DNA from: Strongylocentrotus purpuratus
Lineage: Eukaryota > Echinodermata > Echinoidea > Camarodonta > Strongylocentrotidae
DNA length: 64,000 nt
Direction: 5' to 3'
Assembly: GCF_000002235.5 (NCBI RefSeq)
Contig: NW_022145601.1
Location: 7,107,322-7,171,321, forward strand
The translations under genes and the position numbers were made by a program. Positions 34,958-64,000 of the stretch are shown here, one piece after another; position 1 is the stretch's first letter, and each line of letters begins with the position of its first letter. Under the pieces are notes generated by a model. The model did no database searches. It saw nothing but the letters and a program-made list of their open reading frames with translations, and was not told the DNA's origin.

Positions 34958-36130
34958 GACAGATTTATTATGACATTCCCGCCAGGCCGCCACAAATATG
35001 TCTGAGTCGGCGCTCTCAGAACAAAGGCGCGTAACAGTGTCAAATATACGCGGTGTTTTGAAACGTTGGTGTTGATTGACACGATGCCTCATTAAAGATG
35101 GTAAAAAGAGTAGAAGAAAGATTGAGAAAAAAATGAAGAAAATATTTTGCATGAAAATGCGGATGAATCTGAATGATCAAAATGAGAGGAAGAAAGAGGA
35201 TGCAAGAGATGGTGGGTGTTGAAAGATCGGAGGACTAATGAAATGATACATTTAGATAAAAAGCGAGAGTGGATATTTGTGGTGATTACCATCTTATTTT
35301 AAAACTTTTTGGGGGCAGGGATGGGGGGGGGGGTCCGTCTTTTTTTTTGGCCAGGGAGGAAGCAGCCTGGCCCCGTTGCCCCCCCCCCCTCCATGAGTCT
35401 GCGCATGAAGGAAAGCACATTCTTTAATGAAAACCTATGAAGTATGCTGTTTCATATAATCTTATTCCTAAACCGAGACAGACATAATTTTCTTTGTGGT
35501 CTGTACTTATGTTGCGTATCATTTTTTTTAATTTGTTACATCACTTACCTCATCTACCCTCTCTATTTTTTAAATTCCTTCTCTTATAAATAATGATTTT
35601 GTGTGTGTGTGTGTGTGTGTGTGTTTTTTTCTTCAATTATAAATAAAATACGACTTACGGAATTTCATAAAATTGTAGAGGGTGTGCTTATTTATAAATA
35701 AAATAATGACAGATTTATTATGACATTCCCGCCACTACTATGTCGGCGCTCTCAGAATAAAGGCGCGTAACAATGTACGCGTGTTTTAAACTTTGGTGTT
35801 GATTGACATGACCCCTCATTTTAGATAAGAAGGAGACAGTGTTCATTCGAGATCTGGATTTATTATTATTATTATCGAGAGAGAGAGAGATTACAGGTGT
35901 AAATTGGCTGTGTGCCTATAACAATTCTAAAATGTTGGATTATGTTGTAATACACAAATGTTTTTGTCATCGGAAATAAGTGCTCCTCACCATTGACCAC
36001 GGTTGCAACAACGACATTCAAATAATGACAGATTTATTATGACATTCCCTCCACATGTCGGCGCTTTCAGAACAGAGGCGTAACAATCGTAAATATCGCG
36101 GTCTGTTGGAACTTGGGTGTTGATTACAAC
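34958..36130 (+). repeat. Three dispersed direct copies of a ~110-135-bp repeat
   Basis: Copies at 34,958-35,093, 35,708-35,820 and 36,027-36,130 all start GACAGATTTATTATGACATT, continue with TGTCGGCGCT and TCAGAA, and end near GGTGTTGATT. They lie in the left part of the large transposon and grow shorter rightward. Confidence 0.85.
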
Positions 36131-36186
36131 ATTTCCAAGATACAGTCATCAATCCAACTTTCAAATCCCCACCAATCTTTCGTGGT

Positions 36187-36333
36187 CGGGGGAAGGAGGT
36201 GGGGAGGTGGGGGAAGGAGGTGGGGAGGTGGGGGAAGGAGGTGGGGGAAGGAGGTGGGGGGGGGGAGGTGGGGGAAGGAGGTGGGGGGGGGGGGAGGGGG
36301 GAGGGGGGAGGGGGAGGGGGGAGGGGGGGGGGT
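36187..36333 (+). repeat. G-rich minisatellite with G-quadruplex potential
   Basis: Units of GGGGAAGGAGGTG pass into runs of G separated by single A. The flanking sequence (CAATCTTTCG... and ...GATATTTGTTTGGTT) is repeated around a shorter G run at 38,131-38,205, showing an internal duplication of the transposon. Confidence 0.85.
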
Positions 36334-38410
36334 AAGAGCATCATCCATTGATATTTGTTTGGTTCCTATCTCGTGAACTTAAATTGACAGTCGTAATGGA
36401 TAACACTAGGTCTGAACCGTGAAACTACGAGACGTCCGGTAATATGAATACATGTATCTAAAAATGGCACATAATATTAATAGCATAACAAAATATCGGC
36501 CTTTAGACTGGTCCCGCACCGTAATGTGCCCCTATAAAGAAATACGGGGTTCTCGAGCGATTTCGGTTAGATCGCAAGTAATGGAAAATTTGGCGGTGCT
36601 TTCTACTTTCATTGCGCCTCATTCAGTCAATTTCGTGATTCTTTTTGTAAATATAAAAATGAAAGTTCAGACTTTTTTTTATTTCTAAAGATATAAGTAA
36701 TGATCATCAATACGAAAAATAAGGTCTGTTATTTTTTGAGGGAAATTGCCGTCTTATTTTGCTGAAGCTTCACGTCTTTCCTTTTCAATACACTCACGAT
36801 ACAAATTGCGTAAGATCGGTCGATACCTCCATTCATTCCCCCATTGTCTATGATTGTCGTGTGCTAAAGCTTGGCCGATTATCAACCGAGCCATAAATAA
36901 TAGGCCTAAGCCTTCGTTTTACACGGGTTTTCGACACATTTTGTAACTATATTCTGACCAACATTATGCCATGATCTACACTAAATGCCCTTTCTTTTAA
37001 ATGTGCAAATCAAATATAGGACTATTTGGGGAACTTATGCATTTTGAAATGAACATTGTTTTATTCTCGAAAACAACAATAATATTTACTTTGAATACTT
37101 TCGACTTTGTTTCTCATAATTAGAAATATTCATCTGCCGTGTGCCTTACCATATTACAATCTTACCACTATTGCCTAGATATATTTTATGGAATAAAATG
37201 ACACACAAACCCCATTTATCAGGATAACCATTGAACAGCTAGACTTGTTTTGGTTATCCCTCGTGAGAATTCAATTTATTTGTCTTCGTCTCCATCTGTG
37301 TTCTCTTTCAACCTATCCTGTCAATAAAACTTTGTTAATCTTCGTTTCATGATCAGTTCTGTAGATGGCATGTATACATGAAATGATGATGATGATGATG
37401 ATGGCGATGATGATGCTTACAATATTGTAATAGAATAGTAATGATAATAGACATTAATTTCTTCATCTTGCACTCGCTTTTCTTTATTGCCAGAAAACTT
37501 TTTTTTTTTTTATGTTGCCTTGCTTTTTTTTCCCCTTTAACAATGGTAGCATATTTGCCCAGGAAAATTCTCATATTCGTGGCTATACCTATAACTCAAA
37601 CCTGCTCTAAAATGGTTACATGCCCTCGTAAAGGTACATAAAGAGTGGTTGTTTGTATTGTCATGTAGCTTGACCTACGTTTGGGCCTACATCCTCTTCT
37701 TTCAACACGGTAATCTTCCAGAGTAGTTACACCTTTACATTCGTTTGTTCCTCTTATTGTGGGATCCGGTCCAGGCAGCTGAGATAAGCGTTTCATAATA
37801 GAGGAGGTCCATACATGAATGATTCGCTAAATTGATCAAGTTGATAACATGAAAACTGTATTGTCAGAGTTCCGACACTGGTAATTAGAGGGGAGAAGAA
37901 TTACCAAGTCAGGGGTCGGTTATTTAATGGCTGTTTTCACAACCCGCAAAGGCCTTTGTTTTGTTATCTGATCTTGTTTATCGGATCGTTTTTCAAACTT
38001 TTATGAATGTTTTCCCCTGATTTGTTTTGCTTTCCTTTAAAGCAAATTTCCACCACAGGGTTGGATTGCCCATTTATTTTAATTAAGTACAATTTATAAA
38101 TGCCAAGTCTCAGATGTTTCATATTCCATTCAATCTTTCGGGGAAGGGGGGGGGGGGGAGCATCGTCCATCGATATTTTTTGGTTTCCTAGGAACCAGTC
38201 GTAATGGAAGTCGATGTTAATACAGAATAATTATGATGTTCCCACTGAGTAAAATACGTCCTTTGCCTCCACCGTTAAATCTTTTCCCTTGCATTTATTG
38301 AACGGGTAGTGTAATTTACTTGACACGCAGTTGATTTGAACGAAAGCAAAATGGCAACAACAACAAAAGAGAGAGAAAGAGATTGATGATAGTTTGACCG
38401 AGTTTAAAGA

Positions 38411-40060
38411 ATTTGAAAATACAAACAATTTATTTTATATAAATGTAATCTTTTTCGAGCGGGAAAATACTTGTATTAGAACTCGTTCGTAGCGTCAAAA
38501 TTCATTTTACCGGGGAAGAAATAAAGGGGCCGCAACTTTTTTATGGGAAAATGGAAACGTAATACCAAGATAATTTTTTCCTTCAATTAGGAGACAACGT
38601 GTTTCCGTTGTTATCAACTTCAGAAAATCAGAAGTTGAGAGAACGAATGTTATACCTTGTTTAAAAAGATAAATAAAAATAGCTCTTACTCCTTCTAAAA
38701 GTGCTCCGCGCTGTCTATATAAACTGATACTTATTCACATTCCAACACTATGTCGGCAGAAATTTGAAAAGACAAACAAGTTATTTTATATAAATGTAAT
38801 CTTTTTCGAGCGGGAAAATACTTGTATTAGAACTCGTTCGTAGCGTCAAAATTCATTTTACCGGGGAAGAAATAAAGCGGCCGCAACTTTTTTATGGGAA
38901 AATGGAAACGTAATACCAAGATAATTTTTTCCTTCAATTAGGAGACAACGTGTTTCCGCTGTTATCAACTTCAGAAAATCAGAAGTTGAGAGAACGAATG
39001 TTATACCTTGTTTAAAAAGATAAATAAAAATAGCTCTTACTCCTTCTAAAAGTGCTCCGCGCTGTCTATATAAACTGATACTTATTCATATTCCAACACT
39101 ATGTCGGCAGAAATTTGAACAGACAAACAAGTTATTTTATATAAATGTAATCTTTTTCGAGCGGGAAAATACTTGTATTAGAACTCGTTCGTAACGTCAA
39201 AATTCATTTTACCGGGGAAGAAATAAAGCGGCCGCAACTTTTTTATGGGAAAATGGAAACGTAATACCAAGATAATTTTTTCCTTCAATTAGGAGACAAC
39301 GTGTTTCCGTTGTTATCAACTTCAGAAAATCAGAAGTTGAGAGAACGAATGTTATACCTTGTTTAAAAAGATAAATAAAAATAGCTCTTACTCCTTCTAA
39401 AAGTGCTCCGCGCTGTCTATATAAACTGATACTTATTCATATTCCAACACTATGTCGGCAGAAATTTGAACAGACAAACAAGTTATTTTATATAAATGTA
39501 ATCTTTTTCGAGCGGGAAAATACTTGTATTAGAACTCGTTCGTAGCGTCAAAATTCATTTTACCGGGGAAGAAATAAAGCGGCCGCAACTTTTTTATGGG
39601 AAAATGGAAACGTAATACCAAGATAATTTTTTCCTTCAATTAGGAGACAACGTGTTTCCGTTGTTATCAATTTCAGAAAATCAGAAGTTGAGAGAACGAA
39701 TGTTATACCTTGTTTAAAAAGATAAATAAAAATAGCTCTTACTCCTTCTAAAAGTGCTCCGCGCTGTCTAAATAAATATGATACTTATTCATATTCCAAC
39801 ACTATGTCGGCAGAAATTTGAAAACACAAAGAATTTATTTTATATAAATGCAATCTTTTTTCGAGCAGGAAAATACTTGTATTAAAACAAGCTCGTAGCG
39901 TCAAAATTCATTTTAACGGTTAAGAAATAAAGCGATCGTAACTTTTTTTTATTGGAAAATGGAAACGTAATTCCAAGATATTTTTTCCCTTCAATTAGGA
40001 GACAACGTATTTCCGCTGTTATCAACTTCAGAAAATCAGAAGTTGAGAGAACGAATGTTA
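38411..40060 (+). repeat. Five-copy 351-bp satellite array inside the large transposon
   Basis: Monomers start at 38,411, 38,762, 39,113, 39,464 and 39,816 (periods 351, 351, 351, 352). Copies 1-4 are nearly identical; copy 5 is more diverged and lacks its last ~60 bp, as expected of an array edge. Each monomer has a CAACTTC/GAAGTTG hairpin; the four complete monomers also carry a TATATAAA-like motif (changed in copy 4). Copies 2-4 share GCGGCCGC. Confidence 0.95.
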
Positions 40061-40160
40061 TAGCCTGTTGTGCGCCGCGCTGTAGTCACTTTGGCAGGCA
40101 TTTGAAATTACGCAATTCTGATTAATCGCCAGCGTCTCGGACATGCTTTTTAATCGCCCA

Positions 40161-40302
40161 ATTCTCAAAAAGTCGATGCGATTTGCGCCTTTTGTCTAGA
40201 GAACAAAGGCGCATTCCAGAATGCATTCCAGAATGTGCGCATTCTGGAATGCCCCTTTGTTCTCTAGACAATAGGCGCAGGTCGCATCGATTTTTTGAGA
40301 AT
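40161..40302. repeat. 142-bp near-perfect palindrome in the right subterminal region
   Basis: The left arm ATTCTCAAAAAGTCGATGCG...TGTCTAGAGAACAAAGG is mirrored by the right arm with few mismatches; the centre is built from CATTCCAGAATG units. It could extrude as a long hairpin. It lies about 100 bp inside the right end of the large transposon. Confidence 0.9.
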
Positions 40303-40437
40303 GTGGCTAGAATGGGGTCATTCCAGATACATTCCAGAAAGATTAACAAGGACATTCCGAATGCATTCCGAATGCCAGTTGAATAAATCCGTGGCGCCTA
40401 AGTGTGTTTCTTTTTATGTATTATCATTTTGTGATTG

Positions 40438-40831
40438 TTAAAGATAAACTCCAGTTCTGGTAAAAAGAAAGAAAATTAATTCTTACAGAATCAAACGAAA
40501 CTTACACTGAATGTTCAAGATTACAAACAAATGACATGTGCCAAACAATTTTGGAAGAAAATGTATACTGGCTGAGTAATGAGCATAGGAAGACAAGGAA
40601 ATCAAGGTAGTACTAGCCCCGACACCATGTGTGTTGTCCCATATATAGCTTTCTGTGAACAGTGCTTGTTACTTAACCAAGACTCGGCCAAATTTATTAT
40701 GATTTTGATGACTCCAGAACCTTGCAGTGCACACCAATACTTACATGCTACATGATCAACCGTTTCTGATCCATTCCACACCTTTTCTTTCACAATGCAA
40801 TCGCATTACCAGAACTCACCTTTATCTTTAA
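40438..40831. mobile_element. TTAA-type MITE (family B), inverted copy
   Basis: TTAAAGATAAACTCCAGTTC at the left and the matching inverted end CACCTTTATCTTTAA at the right, 394 bp. The internal sequence is the reverse complement of the 15,300 copy. It sits 37 bp beyond the TAA duplication of the large transposon. Confidence 0.85.
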
Positions 40832-42355
40832 TTAAACACAATTCAACATTGTTATGATGCATGATATTTTTTATAATATATTTCATTTTGAATGGAATTT
40901 AGATGTTTTTTGTATTACATGTATTTTACATGATACACTGGCGTACTACTCATGTTTTTTAGTGCTTTCATTATAATATAATATGGTTGTAAACCAAATT
41001 AATCAGTACTATTACATGTCTTTTTGCCATTTGAGGTTCTTTCTTTTGCCAGCATGTTTGTAAAATTGTGATTTTTGGAAATAGATGGTTATTATGTAAA
41101 AGAGTTCAGTTAATGACACAGGGTTTTGTAACATTAAACTTGTGTGTTTGAAGTCCATTCTCAATACTCCTATGGTGGATTGCACTTGATAACATTCCAG
41201 TTAATATCAGTACCAATAGGTAACCTTTTTTTGCGTATATGTATGGTTGTCGGGATTGAATCGGAATAAAATGATATACTTTCTATAAATTGTTTTGACA
41301 TCCATTGTGATGTAATTGTCTTCTTTGTGTCACAAATAATTTATAGGAATTAGTTGAGCCATAGAACATTAAAGGCTTGTTCAGATATGGCATGATAAAC
41401 TTCTTTTTAAAAACTTTTTCTTTAAAACTGTGTTTAGTAAAGGCAACTGCACACAACAATTAAGGGCTTCATCTGCGTGTAGCCGAGTTCTATGTTACAA
41501 GATACAGAAATGTAAAGCTCATTACACTTCACGTCATTAAAAAATACCCCGGTTTTGCCAAGTCGTATCCGAACAAGCCTAGATGGCATACACTGTAGAT
41601 GGTAGTATACTGTGGGATCTCGATGATAACTGACACATTTGGATAAAGGAAATTACCTTTTTACACTTAAATCTTGTTTTATCATGGCTACGATACAGTA
41701 GAATACAAAGTCACAGCGAGTTAAAATCAGAGCTGTTCCAACCACTTTATACAATACACTGCTCTTTATAACGAGGGTCCACTGAAAAGTATAGAAGGTA
41801 TAGGGCTATTATCTTCAATTTTTTTTTTTAAATCCTAGACGAGACATGCAGAACTAAATTTGTCAAGATAAGTGGAAGAAAATAGAAGGAAATGCAGAAA
41901 GACAAAGGGGGTCAAGACAGGCAGAAAAGAAAGGCAGGAAAGGTGATATGTAGTGAAAGGAAAGTTATAGACTACTTGGGGATAGGAGGTGTGTATTTTG
42001 GAGCATGAAGTAAAAATTTAAAGTTGTGCCTTGATCATGTGATTTCATTGTGATTTCATTGTGACAGAAAATGCAAAACTGAATTGACGATTGTTGTATA
42101 CATGTATTTTGAGGTTTTGGAATTATCAAAATTAGAACTCAAATTTTGGCTGAAAAGCTCTATAGCACTGGACAAATAGGAGTACTTATTAATACAAGGT
42201 GTTCATCAAAACTTGGTTCATTTTTTTAATTATAAGACGGTTTTATCCTAAGAGATTTGATCATGCACATCTGAACGTTTTATCTCGCGTTACCCCTGCC
42301 ACATCCCCGCCTATGATGTCATGAACTTCACTATAATTTAAGCTAGAAACTTCCT
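40832..42355. other. Intergenic between MITEs, nothing recognised
   Basis: AT-rich sequence between two family B MITEs; no frame above 60 codons and no repeat recognised. Confidence 0.5.
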
Positions 42356-42755
42356 TTAAAGGTAAAGGCTAGTTTAGGAAACGCCCCCCTCTCGAAAAAT
42401 GAAATGGAAGCTCTTATTACCAATCATGTGAAAGAATATGTTTTGACTAATACGTGATCATACAAATTTTAGTGAGAAACCACCTACTAATTGATATATT
42501 TGGTAAATTATCTATTTGGACCTGATAGATATAACGCATGTGTCACGCACATGTGCGTGGTCCCATATATATCTTTCTGTGTACAGTGCTTGTAACTTTA
42601 CCAAGACTGGGCCAAATTTGTTATCATTTTGATGATTCCAGAACCTTGCAGTCCACACCAATACCTACATGCTAGATGATCAACCTTTTCTGATCGATTC
42701 CACAGCGTGTCTTTCAAAATGCAATCGCATGACCATAACTGGTCTTTATCTTTAA
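42356..42755. mobile_element. TTAA-type MITE (family B), inverted copy
   Basis: Inverted relative to the 32,247 copy, with TTAAAGGTAAAGGCTAGT at the left and ACTGGTCTTTATCTTTAA at the right. Non-coding. It lies just beyond the putative CHD4 poly(A) signal at 42,833-42,838. Confidence 0.8.
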
Positions 42756-42832
42756 CAGAAATGATCGAATACCACACATTATACAACATACACTGAACCA
42801 TGCAGTAAACTTGTTGTGCAATTCTTTTTGCT

Positions 42833-45800
42833 TTTATTCTTCCTCACATATAAACGACTTTTCAGTCCCCTGCGAACGAACATCAGGTACCAAATGTAAT
42901 AAATATGCACGGTGTTAAAATCCTCTCATGCCTTCCACAATACAAGGAATGAATTAATTTACTTATAAAACCATACATTACCCAAAAGATATGCTATCGG
43001 ACTAATGCCTATTCCTAACTTTAATATTTTGTTAAACAAATGTTCTGCTGAGATGTCGTTAATATCATTAGATTCACCTTCATTGCCATGTCGTAAAAAT
43101 GAATACCCTGCATCGGTTTAGTACACATAACATTCATCATATAAAGAGTGTATTGGGAAACTGGTAAACTAGCTCATGGTTGATATTTTCTGCAACTCTC
43201 TTTCTTGCCTACGTTGAATGAAATTACAACACCACAAGGGACAAATTGAAAAACGTAGTAGATGGTTAGCTCACTACATTTCCAAACCTATTTTTCGATT
43301 CTACAAAAGACAATCAGTTGCATAATCATTGTCGGGCAGACTTCCCTTTTCCGTTTCATTCGGTCTTTCAAAATGCAATGGTGTGCAGTTGTACATCTAC
43401 ACTTATTGTAATGAACAGATAAATAAATTAATCAAATGTAAATATTGTGAACTTATCAACCCTTTGATCATAACTGTTTTCATACAGTGCCGTTCCAGTT
43501 TCAAGTAACCCATCGAAGCACTACACAATACATCATTACCGTTTCCTTTTCTAGCCTGATTGAAGTGGACAGCAAGTGCTATTAAAATTTAAACACAATT
43601 AGACAAACTTATGTATGGAAACGACATGAAACAGAGTATTTGTGGTGGTAACAATAAACTCGCTAGCACTTGATTCTGCCCAGCAAGCTTGTTTATGTAT
43701 TGGTACATGTGAAAATAAACACATTTTCTTAGAATACAGACATTGACACAATACCACAAGATAGTTGGAATAATTCCAGTGCTGGACGGAGAAAAAAAAA
43801 GCAAGCCAAATTTCTTCAAAAACTTGTCCACTGTTTGAACCTTTCATTTACAATTTTATCTTGAAGTGAACGGTGAGTTCATATTGACGCATCTCCAGTC
43901 TAAAGACCACAAGAGCAGTCAATCTTTGTATAATTTTTGTTTTCAAGCTGGAATCTATTACGGCTTGATCAATGATGTTCCCGTTCATTGAATCACTGAA
44001 ATGATGGAAACAATTAAGCTATTTTATCAAATCAACAATACTTCCAGAGATGGATGAGAAAAATTTGAAATGCAATTAAGTAGAGTAAATTATGATACAA
44101 TTTTTTTTTTAATACATATATAGCCGAAATGAATACATCCAGGAAAATGGATGTGTTTTTTTATAGACAGGTGCTCACTGAAGCAGGTTTGACTATATTA
44201 TATTACTTCACCAAGCATGAATTAAAATCCTTGCATTGAAAATTGAAACATGTGAACAATTCCAAACAGATCACTTCTACGCTCTCCTAATCCGAACGTC
44301 ATCTATTCTACAATACTCGGCTTCTAGTCAATACCAGTACAATAACATCACTAGCCGTATACATTATCATTACTAAAACAGCGAAGACGGAAACATGTAC
44401 AACCCGGTAGCCTGCCATGGCAGCAAATTTCAGCTCAAAAAAGGCACTAAATCTTTTCATATTTTCATTTCCCTGTCCACTTCTTTCTTGTCCTCGAAGC
44501 ATTTTTAGTCTACTACAAAAGCTAGCTTCATGTGTCTATTTCTATACCGTAGATACAATGAACAAGACTACAAACATTGTGCTACCATACAGAATATACT
44601 AGTTTTACTTTAACATCAACAGAAAAACGACTCTCCTTCCTTGACAACAACAAATGTATGACAGAGCAAGATGTATGTATAGTCCCACATGTAGAGAAAT
44701 AAGTCTGTGTTTTAAGCGAGATTTGGTAGTTCGGCTTCCCTGCTGTATACAGGTGTAAGTTATGCTCAGTGCACAAAGTCTTGCCCTTTTTAAGTCATTG
44801 CCTACAAGTCTTTGTTCTGACCAACCGATGTGTCTATCCATCAGGTCATGTTTTGACTGTGAATCTCACACAGAATAAAGGCATGTGATTCTTGCAAGAT
44901 CATCATCGCTGTATAAACTGAAGTGAAAATCCCATCATGGCGACCCATACTATAGCGTACATCATAATTGATAATTCTGACACCAATCACTAAAATGCTT
45001 TAATAATTGAGGTATGTCTGTTTTCATGCTTGAATCTCATCACCTTTCCATCCATTCGATTAATTCAAGTTGCATTCATGATTGAATTTCATAATTAGTA
45101 AATTTCACGTTGAAATCAACACCTTTACAACAAATGATAACAACTAGTTCATAGCACAGCTAGTGAGGAATAACCATCTACGAACACATGTACAAGGTTA
45201 ATAGATAAATCTCCAAACACGTACAATGATACAATCTTCGACAAAAAAAATAAATCACCGCACCTTACCGGAATATTTAGATGAGGAGTGATAATAAGCA
45301 CCTAATTTACAGTATGACCAAAATATACACATTACGGAATACGCATAATGAACACAATGTCCACAACAATGCATACCAATTAAATCAGCATTGATGCGTA
45401 CGAAATAGCACTGATGCCTCTCGAATCTGAAATCTGAAGTGATGGTTCATCGACTTTGACATGACAACCTATCGAAACACAATACTGGATTTATCGGTTG
45501 CAGTATTCATTTTGGATTCATGTCTTGAAATGTCAGCTTTTCATGTCTTCCTTGAGTCTTGTTGAGCTTTGTAATACAGAGGCATGATACTGCATACATG
45601 TAGATGGATGGATGCTGAACCACTCAGGCTCAAGATTTCTACTCAGCACAACAAGCCACAATACCAATCAAGAATTATGTAGAGAATTAACAGAGTTGTG
45701 TGCAATAATACACATACTCAAGTGGAACACCACTTAATTTTTTCCTTTCAATTTTACTGGCAAAAATATTTCCTCACGGAACAGAGATGAAACTGAGTTT

Positions 45801-45896
45801 ATAGACTGTGTAGTCTCTTTGTACAAGTATCACGCAAATGGCCAACTTTTCATTTTACATTCTACAATTTACATTTTACAAAAATGGTTGAATAAC
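42833..45896 (-). other. CHD4: Probable CHD4 3' UTR (about 3.06 kb)
   Basis: From the stop codon downward the sequence is AT-rich and carries few repeats, apart from a MITE end at 44,165-44,198. The first AATAAA on the minus strand is at 42,838-42,833, just before a MITE. ATTAAA at 45,004-44,999 could give a shorter form. No coding frame stands out. Confidence 0.4.

Positions 45897-64000
<18,104 letters not shown>

Larger units (their letters stand above)
34422..40398. mobile_element. Large non-coding DNA transposon, 38-bp perfect TIRs, TAA target duplication
   Basis: The left end GGCGCCACGGATTTATTC, continuing identically for 38 bp, is repeated inverted at 40,361-40,398. TAA occurs at 34,419-34,421 and 40,399-40,401. 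Total 5,977 bp. A 3-bp TWA duplication with GG-starting TIRs fits PIF/Harbinger, but no transposase or Myb-like frame is seen, so it would be non-autonomous. Inside are subterminal TTCnnGAA palindromes, three copies of a ~120-bp repeat, a G-rich minisatellite and a 351-bp satellite array. The ends are intact, so the copy looks fairly recent. Confidence 0.85.

Noticed and set aside
38411-40060. CRISPR-like array
   Set aside because: Period is 351 bp with no short repeat/spacer alternation; it is a eukaryotic satellite inside a transposon.

Overview
The window is eukaryotic nuclear DNA from an animal, AT-rich, with short GT/AG-bounded exons and introns full of small transposons. One gene is an unmistakable metazoan Mi-2/CHD4. 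The many TTAA- and TA-flanked miniature elements, tRNA-derived SINEs and long C-tracts suggest a marine invertebrate deuterostome, perhaps a sea urchin or relative. The species cannot be fixed from the sequence alone.

Layout. 1-12,000 has no gene I can support; it holds SINE remnants, fold-back elements, a purine tract and a fresh 519-bp tandem duplication. 12,211-21,917 (+) is an 11-exon gene for a 633-aa secretory-pathway protein with two 2-oxoglutarate/Fe(II) oxygenase domains; the first lacks its iron ligands and the second keeps them. 27,073-33,216 (+) is a 6-exon gene for a 505-aa ER-lumen JmjC/cupin_8 hydroxylase with a full HxD...H centre, an EF-hand-like loop and a C-terminal REEL retention signal. 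34,422-40,398 is a 5,977-bp non-coding DNA transposon with perfect 38-bp terminal inverted repeats, a TAA target duplication and an internal five-copy 351-bp satellite. 40,840-45,896 is non-coding and probably includes the CHD4 3' UTR. 45,897-64,000 (-) is the 3' part of CHD4/Mi-2, 17 exons giving 1,044 residues, with the gene running off the right edge.

Exon chains for all three genes were built by hand from splice signals, and the phases close without a frame error (1,902, 1,518 and 3,135 nt). Four exons or groups too short or masked to stand out as open frames were recovered this way.

How the genes relate. The two oxygenase genes lie head to tail about 5 kb apart, both with signal peptides, so they may act on secreted or ER proteins in one compartment; this is inference. 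CHD4 is convergent with them and unrelated in function. The most unusual items are the two-enzyme ER oxygenase locus, tandem copies of the catalytic exon in the first gene, one of which could be an in-frame 78-nt cassette, and the large satellite-bearing transposon.
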